DNA from: Salinibacterium sp. SWN167
GTDB taxonomy: Bacteria > Actinomycetota > Actinomycetes > Actinomycetales > Microbacteriaceae
Length of the DNA: 64,000 nucleotides
Direction of reading: 5' to 3'
Assembly (NCBI RefSeq): GCF_015864665.1
Contig: NZ_JADYWU010000001.1
Span: forward strand, 1,984,001 to 2,048,000
In this document: positions 34,088 through 42,775 of the stretch, in pieces
Numbering within the stretch: position 1 is the first letter of the stretch
How the letters are laid out: each line of letters starts with the position of its first letter
Notes under the pieces: generated by a model
The model's input: only the letters and a program-made list of their open reading frames with translations
What the model was told of the DNA's origin: nothing
The model's database searches: none
Program-made: the position numbers and the translations under genes

Positions 34088-34870
34088 ATGACAGTCGACC
34101 CCGCGCTCTCCGCTCTAGCCAAACCCATTGAATCCGGACAGCCATGGCCTCGGCCTGCTTGTCCTAAATGTCAAGCTGGATATATAACTTTCGCGCCACC
34201 TGTTGAAGACGAAAGTCACAGTTCGGCTTCGGCGCGAGGCCACGATGCCTTCGAGCCGGAGTGGATCACCGGTACCTTTGTTATACGTGGCCAATGTGAA
34301 AATCCAGAGTGTCAGCAAGCCGTGCATGGCACAGGCGACTACGAAGTCGGCGTCTCTCGGCTCTCTGGCGAGGACCACGACTACGACTACAGCTACGGCC
34401 CTCCTTATTCTTCTTACCTAACAGTCACGCATCTTCACCCTCCGATGTTGATGATGCCGATTCCTAAATCGGCGCCCGACGAAGTGCGCGAGGGCGTAAT
34501 GCGAGCATCTCGTGTTCTGTTCGCTGATCCGGGCCTAGCCGCAACCGCGTTGCGCGCCACTGTGGAGCGATTTTTGACCTCCGCGGGGATCTCGGCGACA
34601 CAACCAACGGGACAGTTTCGGACAGCTCACGAACGGATCAATGAATGGCGAGATGCCGATCTCACCCGCCCGCCTATCGCGGATCTTTTTTTCGCCGTCA
34701 AGTGGCTAGGAAACGCCGGAACCCACGAAGATTCGGATCTAACCACTATCGAAGTTTTGGACGGTGCCAGAGTTCTTGATGAGGCATTCCACCGACTTTT
34801 CTTGGGTCCAGATATCGACGCGCACGCGAAAACTATCAATGCAGCCAAGGGTCCCTCAAGGCTGCCTTAG
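34088..34870 (+). CDS. DUF4145 protein with N-terminal zinc ribbon
   Basis: A 260-residue protein. A zinc-ribbon-like pair, CPKCQAGYITF (about 25-35) and CENPECQQAV (about 74-83), is followed by a C-terminal DUF4145 domain (LFADPGLAATALRATVERFL, then the DLFFAVKWLGNAGTHEDSDLT core with the G-N-x-G-x-H motif and VLDEAFHRLFL). DUF4145 occurs in prokaryotic proteins linked to restriction and toxin loci and is helical, HEPN-like. The ATG at 34088 is the first plausible start. Its codon use is less GC-rich than the housekeeping genes, consistent with transfer. It may belong with the genes at 35264-36606, but 393 bases separate them. Confidence 0.8.
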   Translation: MTVDPALSALAKPIESGQPWPRPACPKCQAGYITFAPPVEDESHSSASARGHDAFEPEWITGTFVIRGQCENPECQQAVHGTGDYEVGVSRLSGEDHDYDYSYGPPYSSYLTVTHLHPPMLMMPIPKSAPDEVREGVMRASRVLFADPGLAATALRATVERFLTSAGISATQPTGQFRTAHERINEWRDADLTRPPIADLFFAVKWLGNAGTHEDSDLTTIEVLDGARVLDEAFHRLFLGPDIDAHAKTINAAKGPSRLP

Positions 34871-35263
34871 CCTGCCCGCCTGCTGACGAGAAACGCGGGC
34901 GTAGATGTCGTCTAGCACCAGAAGGAGTGCTTTCTGCCGATCATTACTCGCTCAAGTAGATTCACCCCGCGATCTTAAATAAAACGTGCGCACGACCGGA
35001 TCCTCGCGCCGCCGCCGCTACTGGCGCGAGCTCGCGGAGTGATCCGACCCGCCCAAGACGCGTTAGCGATGCTTCGAACAACGTAGGCCCCCTGCCTAAT
35101 GCTCACTTGCTGTCACAGTGTGCCGGCAAGCGCGACAGCGACGACGGGAAAGAGTGCTCTGAACTGAGCCGGAACCCGTTCAAACCACCAAGATAATGAT
35201 CGATGGGACTTGCTGAGTCAAAATAAGATCGCGGACGCAACGACACGGGCAATCTGAATCCCA
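34871..35263. other. 393-base gap without a gene
   Basis: I see no coding frame with family features on either strand. A GC-rich inverted stretch around 35005-35035 (gcgccgccgccgctactggcgcgag) could be structured. The right end must hold the promoter of the PLD-like/MazF unit. Confidence 0.5.
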
Positions 35264-36247
35264 ATGGAGAAATTCATAACGACAAACGATCAAGATGCTC
35301 CACAAACCGATACCATTGCTGACCTGCCCGTACAAGCAAAGCGAGGACTCTTGAGCGGAAACAACTCGCGTAGCGACCGAAAGCTCCGAAAGCTACTCGC
35401 GACCATAAAAACGAACTTCATTGTCGCTGTCGTGTCGGTCGTGGCTATCGTTCTCGGTTCCACAATCGTCCTCGCAGCGACGGGGTTCCAGGGATGGAAT
35501 TCAGTTGGCATCGCAGTTGGATCGAGTTTCATATCTGTCGCCGCGTTGGCGCTGATTGGTGAAATTGTTTTGCGTCGCAGGCTAATCGATGAGGTACTTG
35601 CTGCGGTCGATGTGCGCGAGGAAATAGCGGTTGCGGGAATCTCGCATTTCCTGAGTGGAACTAAGGAATTTCGAGGGGGTTTCACTGACGCGCTCGCAAC
35701 CGCGTCAGAAGTCGACATTATGTTTATTAGCTCCAGCCGTTGGTTGGAAGACCATCGGTCAGGTCTCATCGGGGTACTGAAACGGGGAGGGCGGGTGAGA
35801 GTTCTGATTCCGGCCTCAGACGACAGCGAACTCTTGAAGCAGCTTATCTCGAGGTTCGATTACGGCACCCTTGATGAGTTGACAACCGACATCAAATTCA
35901 CTTTTCAGAAGGCGAAAGAACTCCGTGATAAGTATCCAATAAAGGTGAATGACACTATTTCTTCGACGGCTGAAGCGGCTCTAAAGCCGAAAGCCAGCAC
36001 CGTTGAGAGTGCACGCGGCGAGGCAAGTGGCGGGGTAAGCATTCGTCGCTTGTCGGTTGTTCCGACGTACTCCCTTTATCGCATGGATCGCATTGCCGTC
36101 ATGCGGGTGCATGAGGTGAGAAAGGAACAGGCCGACGAAACACCAGTCATGGTCTTCGGCAGCAAGGGAAGCCTTTGGCGATTTGCGATGACCGACTTCA
36201 CGACATTGTTCGACGCTGCAGACGAGCTGGTCGAAAAATCTCAATGA
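35264..36247 (+). CDS. PLD-like membrane protein, unknown function
   Basis: A 327-residue protein with a cytoplasmic N-terminus, two membrane helices (FIVAVVSVVAIVLGSTIVLAA, about 52-72, and VGIAVGSSFISVAALALIGEIVL, about 80-102) and a C-terminal cytosolic domain. Segments DIMFISSSRWLEDHRSGLIG and RGGRVRVLIPASDDSELLKQL (about 150-190) resemble phospholipase D-fold half-sites, but no HKD catalytic motif is present, so it is probably a sensor or scaffold of that fold. Its stop overlaps the start of a MazF/PemK-type gene (ATGA at 36244-36247). Codon use is visibly lower in GC than its neighbours. Confidence 0.7.
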   Translation: MEKFITTNDQDAPQTDTIADLPVQAKRGLLSGNNSRSDRKLRKLLATIKTNFIVAVVSVVAIVLGSTIVLAATGFQGWNSVGIAVGSSFISVAALALIGEIVLRRRLIDEVLAAVDVREEIAVAGISHFLSGTKEFRGGFTDALATASEVDIMFISSSRWLEDHRSGLIGVLKRGGRVRVLIPASDDSELLKQLISRFDYGTLDELTTDIKFTFQKAKELRDKYPIKVNDTISSTAEAALKPKASTVESARGEASGGVSIRRLSVVPTYSLYRMDRIAVMRVHEVRKEQADETPVMVFGSKGSLWRFAMTDFTTLFDAADELVEKSQ

Positions 36248-36606
36248 ACTCGAGCAATTCGGAGCCGCCGCTGAATTTTGGAGATATTTACATCGTCGCT
36301 TTCCCCTTAACCAATGGCACTGAAGCCAAGACGCGCCCTGCAGTTGCAGTGGCAAGTGAGGACTGGCGGTCTCCGGACGCTCTTGTCATATTTGCCAGTG
36401 TGTCGGGCTCGGCTGCTAGAGCTTCTGACAAGGGTGCCGTCGTGGTCGAAAATTGGGCGGATGTGGGCCTGGACCGTCCAAGCGTTGTCCAAACTCATCG
36501 GTTGTTTAGCTCGCAGTTACGGTACGCGGGAAAAAAACTGGGCAGGCTACATGCTGTGGACCGCGAATCGTTGAAATCCGCAATATCCGACCTGTTTGCG
36601 AACTAG
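36244..36606 (+). CDS. MazF/PemK-type toxin-like protein
   Basis: A 120-residue protein with the PemK-like SH3 barrel signature at the start, FGDIYIVAFPLTNGTEAKTRPAVAVAS, the VIFASVSGSAARASDKGAVVVE strand pair, SVVQTHRLFSSQL and the C-terminal HAVDRESLKSAISDLF helix. MazF/PemK toxins are endoribonucleases. No typical small antitoxin gene is adjacent: the only coupled partner is the two-helix PLD-like membrane protein, with a 4-base overlap. It could be an unusual toxin-antitoxin pair or an effector module. A strong terminator follows. Confidence 0.82.
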   Translation: MNSSNSEPPLNFGDIYIVAFPLTNGTEAKTRPAVAVASEDWRSPDALVIFASVSGSAARASDKGAVVVENWADVGLDRPSVVQTHRLFSSQLRYAGKKLGRLHAVDRESLKSAISDLFAN

Positions 36607-36629
36607 GTCGCTATCGAAGTCATTAAAAA

Positions 36630-36659
36630 CGAAACGCCGGACTTTAATCCGGCGTTTCG
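36630..36659 (+). terminator. Strong hairpin terminator after the MazF-type gene
   Basis: A perfect 12-bp stem (cgaaacgccgga and its complement) with a 6-base loop starts 24 bases after the stop. It is preceded by A-rich and followed by moderately AT-rich DNA, so it may work in both directions. Confidence 0.85.
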
Positions 36660-36859
36660 ACAATAAACCGGGACTTGGTCCCGTGCAACTAAGTCATCAG
36701 TATAGGTGCAATTTCTGTAAATACGAATCACGAAACGCCCCATTTCGCCAGCTGTTCCGATAACTTCGGCTCCTTTGCCACAACGTCCTAGAGTTTCGGA
36801 AGGCATTCGGCGAGGGGTGTTCCGCTTAGCTTGGGTCGATAGAACCGTCTCGAATCACG

Positions 36860-37129
36860 CTAAGCGTTTGTAGCCGAAAATCCCGGTACCGCTTTTGAGT
36901 CAGGCGAATATGCAGTTCTAGTGCTGTGGGCTATGTCCAACTCGCTGGCGGGCGACATCACATAGCGAAAGTCGCGCGCGGCCAACACCATGGCATTGAA
37001 GGATGCACTGTCGCAATCGATGACTTCGCGCACAGCATCCAAAACATCCGCAAATTCGAGAGGCGGGTGCTCAGTGAGTCGGCCGGCAACTCGAAGGACC
37101 GCTTGCGCGTCAGAATCGCTCAGTCCCAT
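36860..37129 (-). pseudogene. Truncated LuxR-type regulator (copy of the gene at 45609)
   Basis: The 89-residue frame starts MGLSDSDAQAVLRVAGRLTE and tracks, nearly residue for residue, the first 75 residues of the intact regulator at 45609-46628 (there MGLSDADAQAVLRVAGRLTA), including the EFADVLDAVREVIDCDSASF and VLAARDFRYV segments. It then loses similarity and stops; the GAF-like middle and the LuxR HTH are absent. It therefore cannot bind DNA and is probably a decaying copy. Its divergent partner at 37207 is also duplicated. Confidence 0.82.
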
Positions 37130-37206
37130 GCTCCACTACCCTACCCGCGCGCCTACGCCGAAAGACGTATTGCACAATCGCCCTGCAGGCGAGGAACCTT
37201 GATGCC

Positions 37207-37791
37207 ATGACTACTGCGCGTTCATCCCTCATGCCCTCCTCTTCGCACTGGGCGCGCAAAGCACTTGTGGCCGCGATCGTGCTCGCCGTCAGCGCGACAC
37301 TCGCCGCCTGCTCCCCCGCCGCCGACGAGCCCGCAGATTCAAGCACGACAGAAGAGACCGCGACGACGGATGAGACCACCGGCGGCCTCAGCACCGACGA
37401 TGTCGGCAACGCCACGCTGCGCATCAACGGCGTCGAGTTTCCAGACTTCACCGGGGACTGCGAGATCAACCGCGGGAACGGCAGCGAAGACGTGGGAGAC
37501 CTCAACGACGGCGACATCGTCACGATCATTGGCATCGACAACGTCGACGCTCACGAAGACATGCTGATGAACTACATCGCTCTCAACGAGGAAAGCTTCC
37601 GGTTCCGTGATCAAGAAGCGGCTGCCGGAGTCGGCAATAATGCCGACGGCACCATCTCGAGATTGTCGGAGATCAGCGCGCGAACAGCCGATGGCAGCCG
37701 CGACATCGTCGAAGTGCGCTTTGCCGGTGCCTTCGAAGACGGCACTCCGATCGAAGCTGATGTCGTCTGCGAGCTGCAGAACGCCTTCTAG
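37207..37791 (+). CDS. Lipoprotein, paralogue of the one at 46706
   Basis: A 194-residue secreted lipoprotein: signal helix KALVAAIVLAVSATL, lipobox LAAC, a Thr/Glu-rich spacer, and a compact domain (LRINGVEFPDFTGDCEINR, DGDIVTIIGIDNVDAHED, SRDIVEVRFAGAFEDGTPIE, VVCELQNAF) with two Cys that may pair. It closely resembles the protein at 46706 over the whole domain. The domain is not a family I recognise; it resembles the mycobacterial LpqH-like antigen fold only loosely (calcium- or lipid-binding is speculative). It diverges from the truncated LuxR copy by 77 bases. Confidence 0.8.
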   Translation: MTTARSSLMPSSSHWARKALVAAIVLAVSATLAACSPAADEPADSSTTEETATTDETTGGLSTDDVGNATLRINGVEFPDFTGDCEINRGNGSEDVGDLNDGDIVTIIGIDNVDAHEDMLMNYIALNEESFRFRDQEAAAGVGNNADGTISRLSEISARTADGSRDIVEVRFAGAFEDGTPIEADVVCELQNAF

Positions 37792-37901
37792 ACGGCCGCC
37801 GCTCACGCCCCACCGCCGGGCCAGAAGGCAAGGCTCAGCCAACTGGCATAAACTAGGCCTCTTGATTACTGAGCCCGCGGGGCTCTCTCGACGGAGGTTC
37901 C

Positions 37902-38924
37902 GTGGCCGGAAATGCCAATACTCGCTTTGCCAACGTTTCACTGCTGTCTGTGGCGAGCACCTTACCTAGCCGCGTAACAACATCCGGCGACCTTGAAACG
38001 CGCCTAGCGCCGGCGTTCGAGCGCCTTGCGCTGCCCAGCAGACTGCTGCAACGAGTAGCCGGGGTACTGGAGCGTCGCAATTGGGCTGCCGGCGAAACCT
38101 CCGACGATGCCACCGTCTCAGCAGGCCAACGTGCGCTTGCTGAAGCGGGAGTGGATGCCTCCGAAGTCGGACTCCTCATAAACACGTCCGTCAGCCGCAA
38201 GCACCTTGAGCCGTCCGTTGCCGTGCGCCTGCACCACGGGCTCGGGCTGCCCAGCTCCGCCATCAACTTCGACGTTGCCAACGCCTGCCTCGGCTTCGTC
38301 AGCGGGATGAATCTTGCCGCCAACATGATCGAATCGGGCCAGATTCGGTACGCGATCATCGTCAATGGTGAAGACGCCGACGACATCCAAACCAACACCA
38401 TCGACCGCCTCCTCAAACAAGACGGCGACCGCGAGGGCTTCATGAGCGAATTCGCCTCCCTCACGCTCGGCTCCGGAGCTGCGGCTGCGGTGCTCGGACG
38501 CACCGACGAACATCCGGCCGGTCATCCGATTCTCGGCGGCGTCACCCGCGCCGCAACCCAGTTTCACGAACTGTGTGTCGGCAGTGTGGACGGAATGTTC
38601 ACCGACGCGAAAGCCCTCCTGAAGGGTGGCCTCGACCTCGTCGTCTCGGCGTGGAAAGAAGCTTCCACCGAATGGGACTGGTCGAAGATGGACATGTACG
38701 TCACCCACCAGGTGTCATCCGTGCACACCAACGCCATCGTCAAAGCCGCGAAGCTCGACCGTGACCGCGTGCCGACCACCTTCCCCCTGTATGGCAACGT
38801 CGGCCCGGCCTCGATCCCCATCACCCTCGTTGAAGCGCAAGATTCGCTCAAAAAGGGCGACCGCGTGCTGCTCATGGGCGTCGGCTCCGGCCTCAACACC
38901 GCCATGATGGAGCTCGCATGGTGA
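37902..38924 (+). CDS. oleA: OleA, thiolase-fold acyl-CoA condensing enzyme
   Basis: A 340-residue thiolase-superfamily protein with the triad Cys129 (FDVANACLGF), His269 (MYVTHQVSS) and Asn299 (YGNVGP); spacing matches OleA of Xanthomonas. OleA joins two fatty acyl-CoAs head to head to give a 2-alkyl-3-ketoacyl product, the first step of long-chain olefin synthesis. It is distinguished from FabH by the following oleBC and oleD genes. It starts at a GTG (37902) behind GGAGG and overlaps oleBC by 7 bases. Confidence 0.92.
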   Translation: MAGNANTRFANVSLLSVASTLPSRVTTSGDLETRLAPAFERLALPSRLLQRVAGVLERRNWAAGETSDDATVSAGQRALAEAGVDASEVGLLINTSVSRKHLEPSVAVRLHHGLGLPSSAINFDVANACLGFVSGMNLAANMIESGQIRYAIIVNGEDADDIQTNTIDRLLKQDGDREGFMSEFASLTLGSGAAAAVLGRTDEHPAGHPILGGVTRAATQFHELCVGSVDGMFTDAKALLKGGLDLVVSAWKEASTEWDWSKMDMYVTHQVSSVHTNAIVKAAKLDRDRVPTTFPLYGNVGPASIPITLVEAQDSLKKGDRVLLMGVGSGLNTAMMELAW

Positions 38925-41749
38925 CCGCGCCCGCCGCGACCCCACCGCTCAATCTTCCCGGGCTCGACCCGCGCTTCAGCCACATCATTGCCGTTGCCGG
39001 CAGTGGGGCGGATGCTGGGCTCACCCGCGACTGGCACTACCTCGACACCGGCGCTGAACTCGCTCGCCTCGGCGTGCCCGTCATCGGCACCATCCTTGCC
39101 GTGCACGGCAACCCAACCTGGTCGTACTACTGGCGCGACCTGCTCAACCAATCACTCGCCGCTGCCGGAGCAGGAGCGCCCGCGTGGCGCATCATCGCCG
39201 TCGACCAACTCGACATGGGCTTTTCGGAGCGCACCGGCATCCACCGCCCGCTCGCCCAACGGGTCAGCGACCTCTCGGCCTTCACCGACACCCTCGACCT
39301 CACCGGGCCCGTCATCTCGCTCGGTCACGACTGGGGCGGCGTCGTCTCCCTCGGCTGGGCCGTTGATCACCCGGCGCAACTCACCGGCGTCATGCTGCTC
39401 AACACCGCCGTGCATCACGAAGCCGGCAAGCCGATCCCCGCACCGTTGCGGCTGGCCCGGGCGCGCGGGATGCTTGCCTCCTCCACTGTGCGCACCCCCG
39501 CGTTCCTCGAAACCACGTTGGCGCTCACCACTGATCCGCTCGACGCAGCTGTGAAAGATGCGTACCGCGCGCCGTATCGCACCGCTGCCCGTCGCGGAGG
39601 AATCGGCGGCTTCGTTGCCGACATCCCCGCCGACGCCAGTCACGAAAGCTTCCCCGAACTCGAACGTATCGCCGCCGGAGTCGCTGCGCTCGACCTGCCG
39701 ACGCTCATGCTGTGGGGCCCACGCGACCCCATCTTCAGCGACTACTACCTCGACGACCTCATCGAGCGCCTCCCCCACGCCAACGTGCACCGCTTCGAAG
39801 GCGCCGGCCACATGCTCGCCGAAGACGCGCCCTACGCCGAATCGGTGTTGACGTGGCTGGGCGACAATGCTGCCAGCCTTACCGATCCCGGTTCGTCCGC
39901 GCTGTCGCCTCGCGAGGCGTTCGCTGCGGCGGCCGGCTCTGTCGCGACTGGCTCCGAAGTTGCTGGCTCTGAAGCTTCTGGCGCTGAAGCTGCTGGCTCA
40001 GCAGCGACCGACACCGGCGCGGATGCCGCACCCTTCGTCCCGCTCTGGCACAACCTCGACGCCCGCCGTGACGACACCGCGACCGCCGTCATCGACATGT
40101 CGACGCGCGGAAGCCGCGGCCCGCAGCAGGTCAGCTGGAAGCAGCTCGCCGACCGCGTCAGCGAAATCGCCGCCGGTCTCACCGCCATCGGCGTTCGCAA
40201 AGGCCAGCGGGTCTCGCTGCTGGTCCCACCCGGGCCGACCCTCACCGCTGTCGTCTACGCGTGCCTGCGCATCGGCGCCATCATCGTTGTTGCGGATGCC
40301 GGCCTCGGCGTCAAGGGACTCACCCGTGCCGTACGCGGATCCTGGCCCGACTACGTGATCGGCGAAGCTCCCGGCCTCGCCGCCGCCCGCACGCTCGGCT
40401 GGCCCGGAGTGCGCATCTCGACCGCGCGCCTGCCCAAGGTTTCCGCCGCCGCGCTCGGAGTCTCGTACAGCCTGCGTGACCTCATCACGCTCGGCGCCAG
40501 CACGCCCATCCCGGCACCGCCGCGCGCAGAAGACGACGCCGCGATTCTCTTCACCTCGGGATCGACCGGCCCCGCCAAGGGCGTCGTCTACCGCCACGGT
40601 CAGCTCTCCGCCCTGCGCGATGTGCTCGCACAACACTTCGAAGTGACCGTCGACACCGGCCTCGTGACTGGCTTCGCGCCCTTCGCGCTGCTCGGTCCGG
40701 CACTCGGCACGCGATCCGTGACACCCGAGATGGATGTCTCGGCTCCCCGCACGCTCACCGCTCATGCTGTCGCCGCCGCGGTGGAGGCATCCGGCGCGGG
40801 CATGGTGTTCCTCTCCCCCGCAGCGATTCTCAACGTCGTCGCGACCGCGGGAGATCTGACCGCGCACGACCGCACGGAGCTCGAGCGTGTGCGCACCTTC
40901 CTCTCCACCGGTGCACCCATCAGCGCGGAACTACTCTCCGCCGCCGGCACCGTCATGCCCAACGCGATTGCGCACTCGCCCTACGGCATGACCGAATGCC
41001 TGCTCGTAACCGACCTCACCCTCGACGGCATCCGCGCCGCCGCCGGTGATGCCAACACGGGCGTCTGCGTCGGAACGCCGATCGGCGATAACCTCGTGCG
41101 CATCAGCGCCCTCGACTCCGACGGTGTCGCCACGGGAGTGCCGAGCACGGAACCCGGCATTCTCGGCGAGATCATTGTCTCGGCGCCGCATCTCAAAGAT
41201 CACTACGACCGGTTGTGGCTGACCGATCGTGCCGCTGTGCGGGAGACCGGGATCGGGGCGGATGCTGCGACTCCGGATGCCGGCGACGCCAGCGACGCCA
41301 GCGACACGACCAACGCGGCGGCGAACCAGCCCACGCGCTGGCACCGCACGGGCGACGTCGGACACCTCGACGAACTCGGACGCCTCTGGGTCGAAGGTCG
41401 CCTCCCGCACGTCATCGTGAGCTCGACAGGGCCGATCGCTCCCGTCGGCGCGGAACAAGACGTTGAAGGTGTCGAGGCTGTGCGCCGTGCCGCTGTCGTT
41501 GGCGTCGGTCCGCACGGATTGCGCCAGGCCGTCGCCGTGGTCGAAACGATTCCGACAGCCAAGCGCCCTGGGCTCGCAAGCCCCGAGCTAACCGCAGCCG
41601 TGCGCGCGAGCACCACGCTTCCTCTGGTTGCCGTGCTGGTCGTTCCGCAGCTGCCGACTGACATCCGCCACAACTCCAAGATTGACCGCTCGCGGCTTTC
41701 TGAGTGGGCCGAGGGTATTCTCGCGGGTGGAAAGCCGACCGCACCATGA
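38918..41749 (+). CDS. oleBC: OleBC fusion: beta-lactone decarboxylase plus beta-lactone synthetase
   Basis: A 943-residue fusion. Residues 1-325 are an alpha/beta-hydrolase like haloalkane dehalogenases: HGNPTW oxyanion loop (63-68), nucleophile Asp138 in SLGHDWGG and the catalytic His in FEGAGHML. OleB removes CO2 from the cis-beta-lactone to give the alkene. After a Ser/Gly/Ala/Glu linker (about 335-372) comes an AMP-dependent synthetase-type domain (OleC) with the P-loop TSGSTGPAKG (546-555) and AHSPYGMTE; OleC closes the beta-lactone. A low-complexity Asp/Ala insertion lies near residue 785. The fusion is typical of actinobacteria such as Micrococcus. It overlaps oleA and oleD. Confidence 0.93.
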   Translation: MVTAPAATPPLNLPGLDPRFSHIIAVAGSGADAGLTRDWHYLDTGAELARLGVPVIGTILAVHGNPTWSYYWRDLLNQSLAAAGAGAPAWRIIAVDQLDMGFSERTGIHRPLAQRVSDLSAFTDTLDLTGPVISLGHDWGGVVSLGWAVDHPAQLTGVMLLNTAVHHEAGKPIPAPLRLARARGMLASSTVRTPAFLETTLALTTDPLDAAVKDAYRAPYRTAARRGGIGGFVADIPADASHESFPELERIAAGVAALDLPTLMLWGPRDPIFSDYYLDDLIERLPHANVHRFEGAGHMLAEDAPYAESVLTWLGDNAASLTDPGSSALSPREAFAAAAGSVATGSEVAGSEASGAEAAGSAATDTGADAAPFVPLWHNLDARRDDTATAVIDMSTRGSRGPQQVSWKQLADRVSEIAAGLTAIGVRKGQRVSLLVPPGPTLTAVVYACLRIGAIIVVADAGLGVKGLTRAVRGSWPDYVIGEAPGLAAARTLGWPGVRISTARLPKVSAAALGVSYSLRDLITLGASTPIPAPPRAEDDAAILFTSGSTGPAKGVVYRHGQLSALRDVLAQHFEVTVDTGLVTGFAPFALLGPALGTRSVTPEMDVSAPRTLTAHAVAAAVEASGAGMVFLSPAAILNVVATAGDLTAHDRTELERVRTFLSTGAPISAELLSAAGTVMPNAIAHSPYGMTECLLVTDLTLDGIRAAAGDANTGVCVGTPIGDNLVRISALDSDGVATGVPSTEPGILGEIIVSAPHLKDHYDRLWLTDRAAVRETGIGADAATPDAGDASDASDTTNAAANQPTRWHRTGDVGHLDELGRLWVEGRLPHVIVSSTGPIAPVGAEQDVEGVEAVRRAAVVGVGPHGLRQAVAVVETIPTAKRPGLASPELTAAVRASTTLPLVAVLVVPQLPTDIRHNSKIDRSRLSEWAEGILAGGKPTAP

Positions 41750-42732
41750 TCGTGCTCGTCACCGGAGCATCCGGCTTCCTCGGTCGCGCCGTCGCCGCTG
41801 AGTTAGTGGCCGCTGGACACGAGGTTCGCACGCTGCAGCGCCGACCATCCGGCGTGGATGGCGTCACCGACTTTCTCGGCTCGATCAATGACCCTGAGCA
41901 CGTTGCGCGCGCGGCTGACGGCGCCGAAGGCGTCATCCACCTCGCCGCCAAAGTCTCGCTAGCTGGCGACCCCGGTGCATTCCAGACGGTCAACGTCGAG
42001 GGAACTCGCACTGTGCTCTCCGCCGCCGAGACTGCGGGTGTTTCACGCTTCGTTCAGGTATCGTCACCGTCGGTCGCGCACGCTGGCTCTGCCTTGGCGG
42101 GAGTCGGGGCCGAACCTGCCACGCCCGAGCACGCCCGAGGCGACTACGCCCGCACCAAGGCCGAGGCCGAACTGCTGGCGCTCTCCCGCGACTCCGACGC
42201 CATGAACGTGATCGCCATCCGCCCGCACATCGTCTGGGGTCCCGGTGACACTCAGCTTGTAGACCGCATCGTCGAGCGCGCACGCAGCGGCCGCCTGCCA
42301 CTGCTCAACGGCGGCACTGCCCTCATCGATACGACCTACGTCGACAACGCCGCATCCGGAATCGTCGCTGCACTGCACCACGCCGACACAGCGCACGGCA
42401 CCGCCTACGTGCTCACTAACGGTGAACCGCGCCCCGTCGGTGACATCCTCGCCGCTATCTGCATCGCCGCCGGCGTTCAACCGCCACGCTGGAGCATCCC
42501 GGCCGCCCTCGGTCGCACTGCAGGCTCTGCCGTCGAGCGAGTGTGGGCTGTGCGCCCCGGAGCGGATGAGCCGCCCATGACGCGTTTTCTGGCCGAACAG
42601 CTCTCGACGGCGCACTGGTTCGATCAGCGCGACATCCGGGACGCTCTGGATTGGGCTCCCGCGGTCAGCATCGACGAGGGATTGCGCCGGCTCGCGGCAC
42701 ACTACTCCGAAACTGCCGGGCCGGTCGTCTGA
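41746..42732 (+). CDS. oleD: OleD, NAD(P)H-dependent 2-alkyl-3-ketoalkanoate reductase
   Basis: A 328-residue extended SDR starting MIVLVTGASGFLGRAVAAEL, with the glycine-rich cofactor loop at 7-13 and the catalytic pair in DYARTKAEAE. OleD reduces the ketone made by OleA to the 2-alkyl-3-hydroxy acid used by OleC. The ATG at 41746 overlaps the oleBC stop (ATGA), so all three genes are translationally linked. The frame is open 14 codons further upstream inside oleBC, but that start is not family-like. Confidence 0.92.
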   Translation: MIVLVTGASGFLGRAVAAELVAAGHEVRTLQRRPSGVDGVTDFLGSINDPEHVARAADGAEGVIHLAAKVSLAGDPGAFQTVNVEGTRTVLSAAETAGVSRFVQVSSPSVAHAGSALAGVGAEPATPEHARGDYARTKAEAELLALSRDSDAMNVIAIRPHIVWGPGDTQLVDRIVERARSGRLPLLNGGTALIDTTYVDNAASGIVAALHHADTAHGTAYVLTNGEPRPVGDILAAICIAAGVQPPRWSIPAALGRTAGSAVERVWAVRPGADEPPMTRFLAEQLSTAHWFDQRDIRDALDWAPAVSIDEGLRRLAAHYSETAGPVV

Positions 42733-42775
42733 CGCGCTCGGCTAACCTCCCAGCAACCCGGCATATCGTCGAAGG

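Noticed and set aside
39998-40867. 289-codon minus-strand frame inside oleBC
   Set aside because: Antisense shadow of the AMP-synthetase domain; no family features, and the sense protein is certain.
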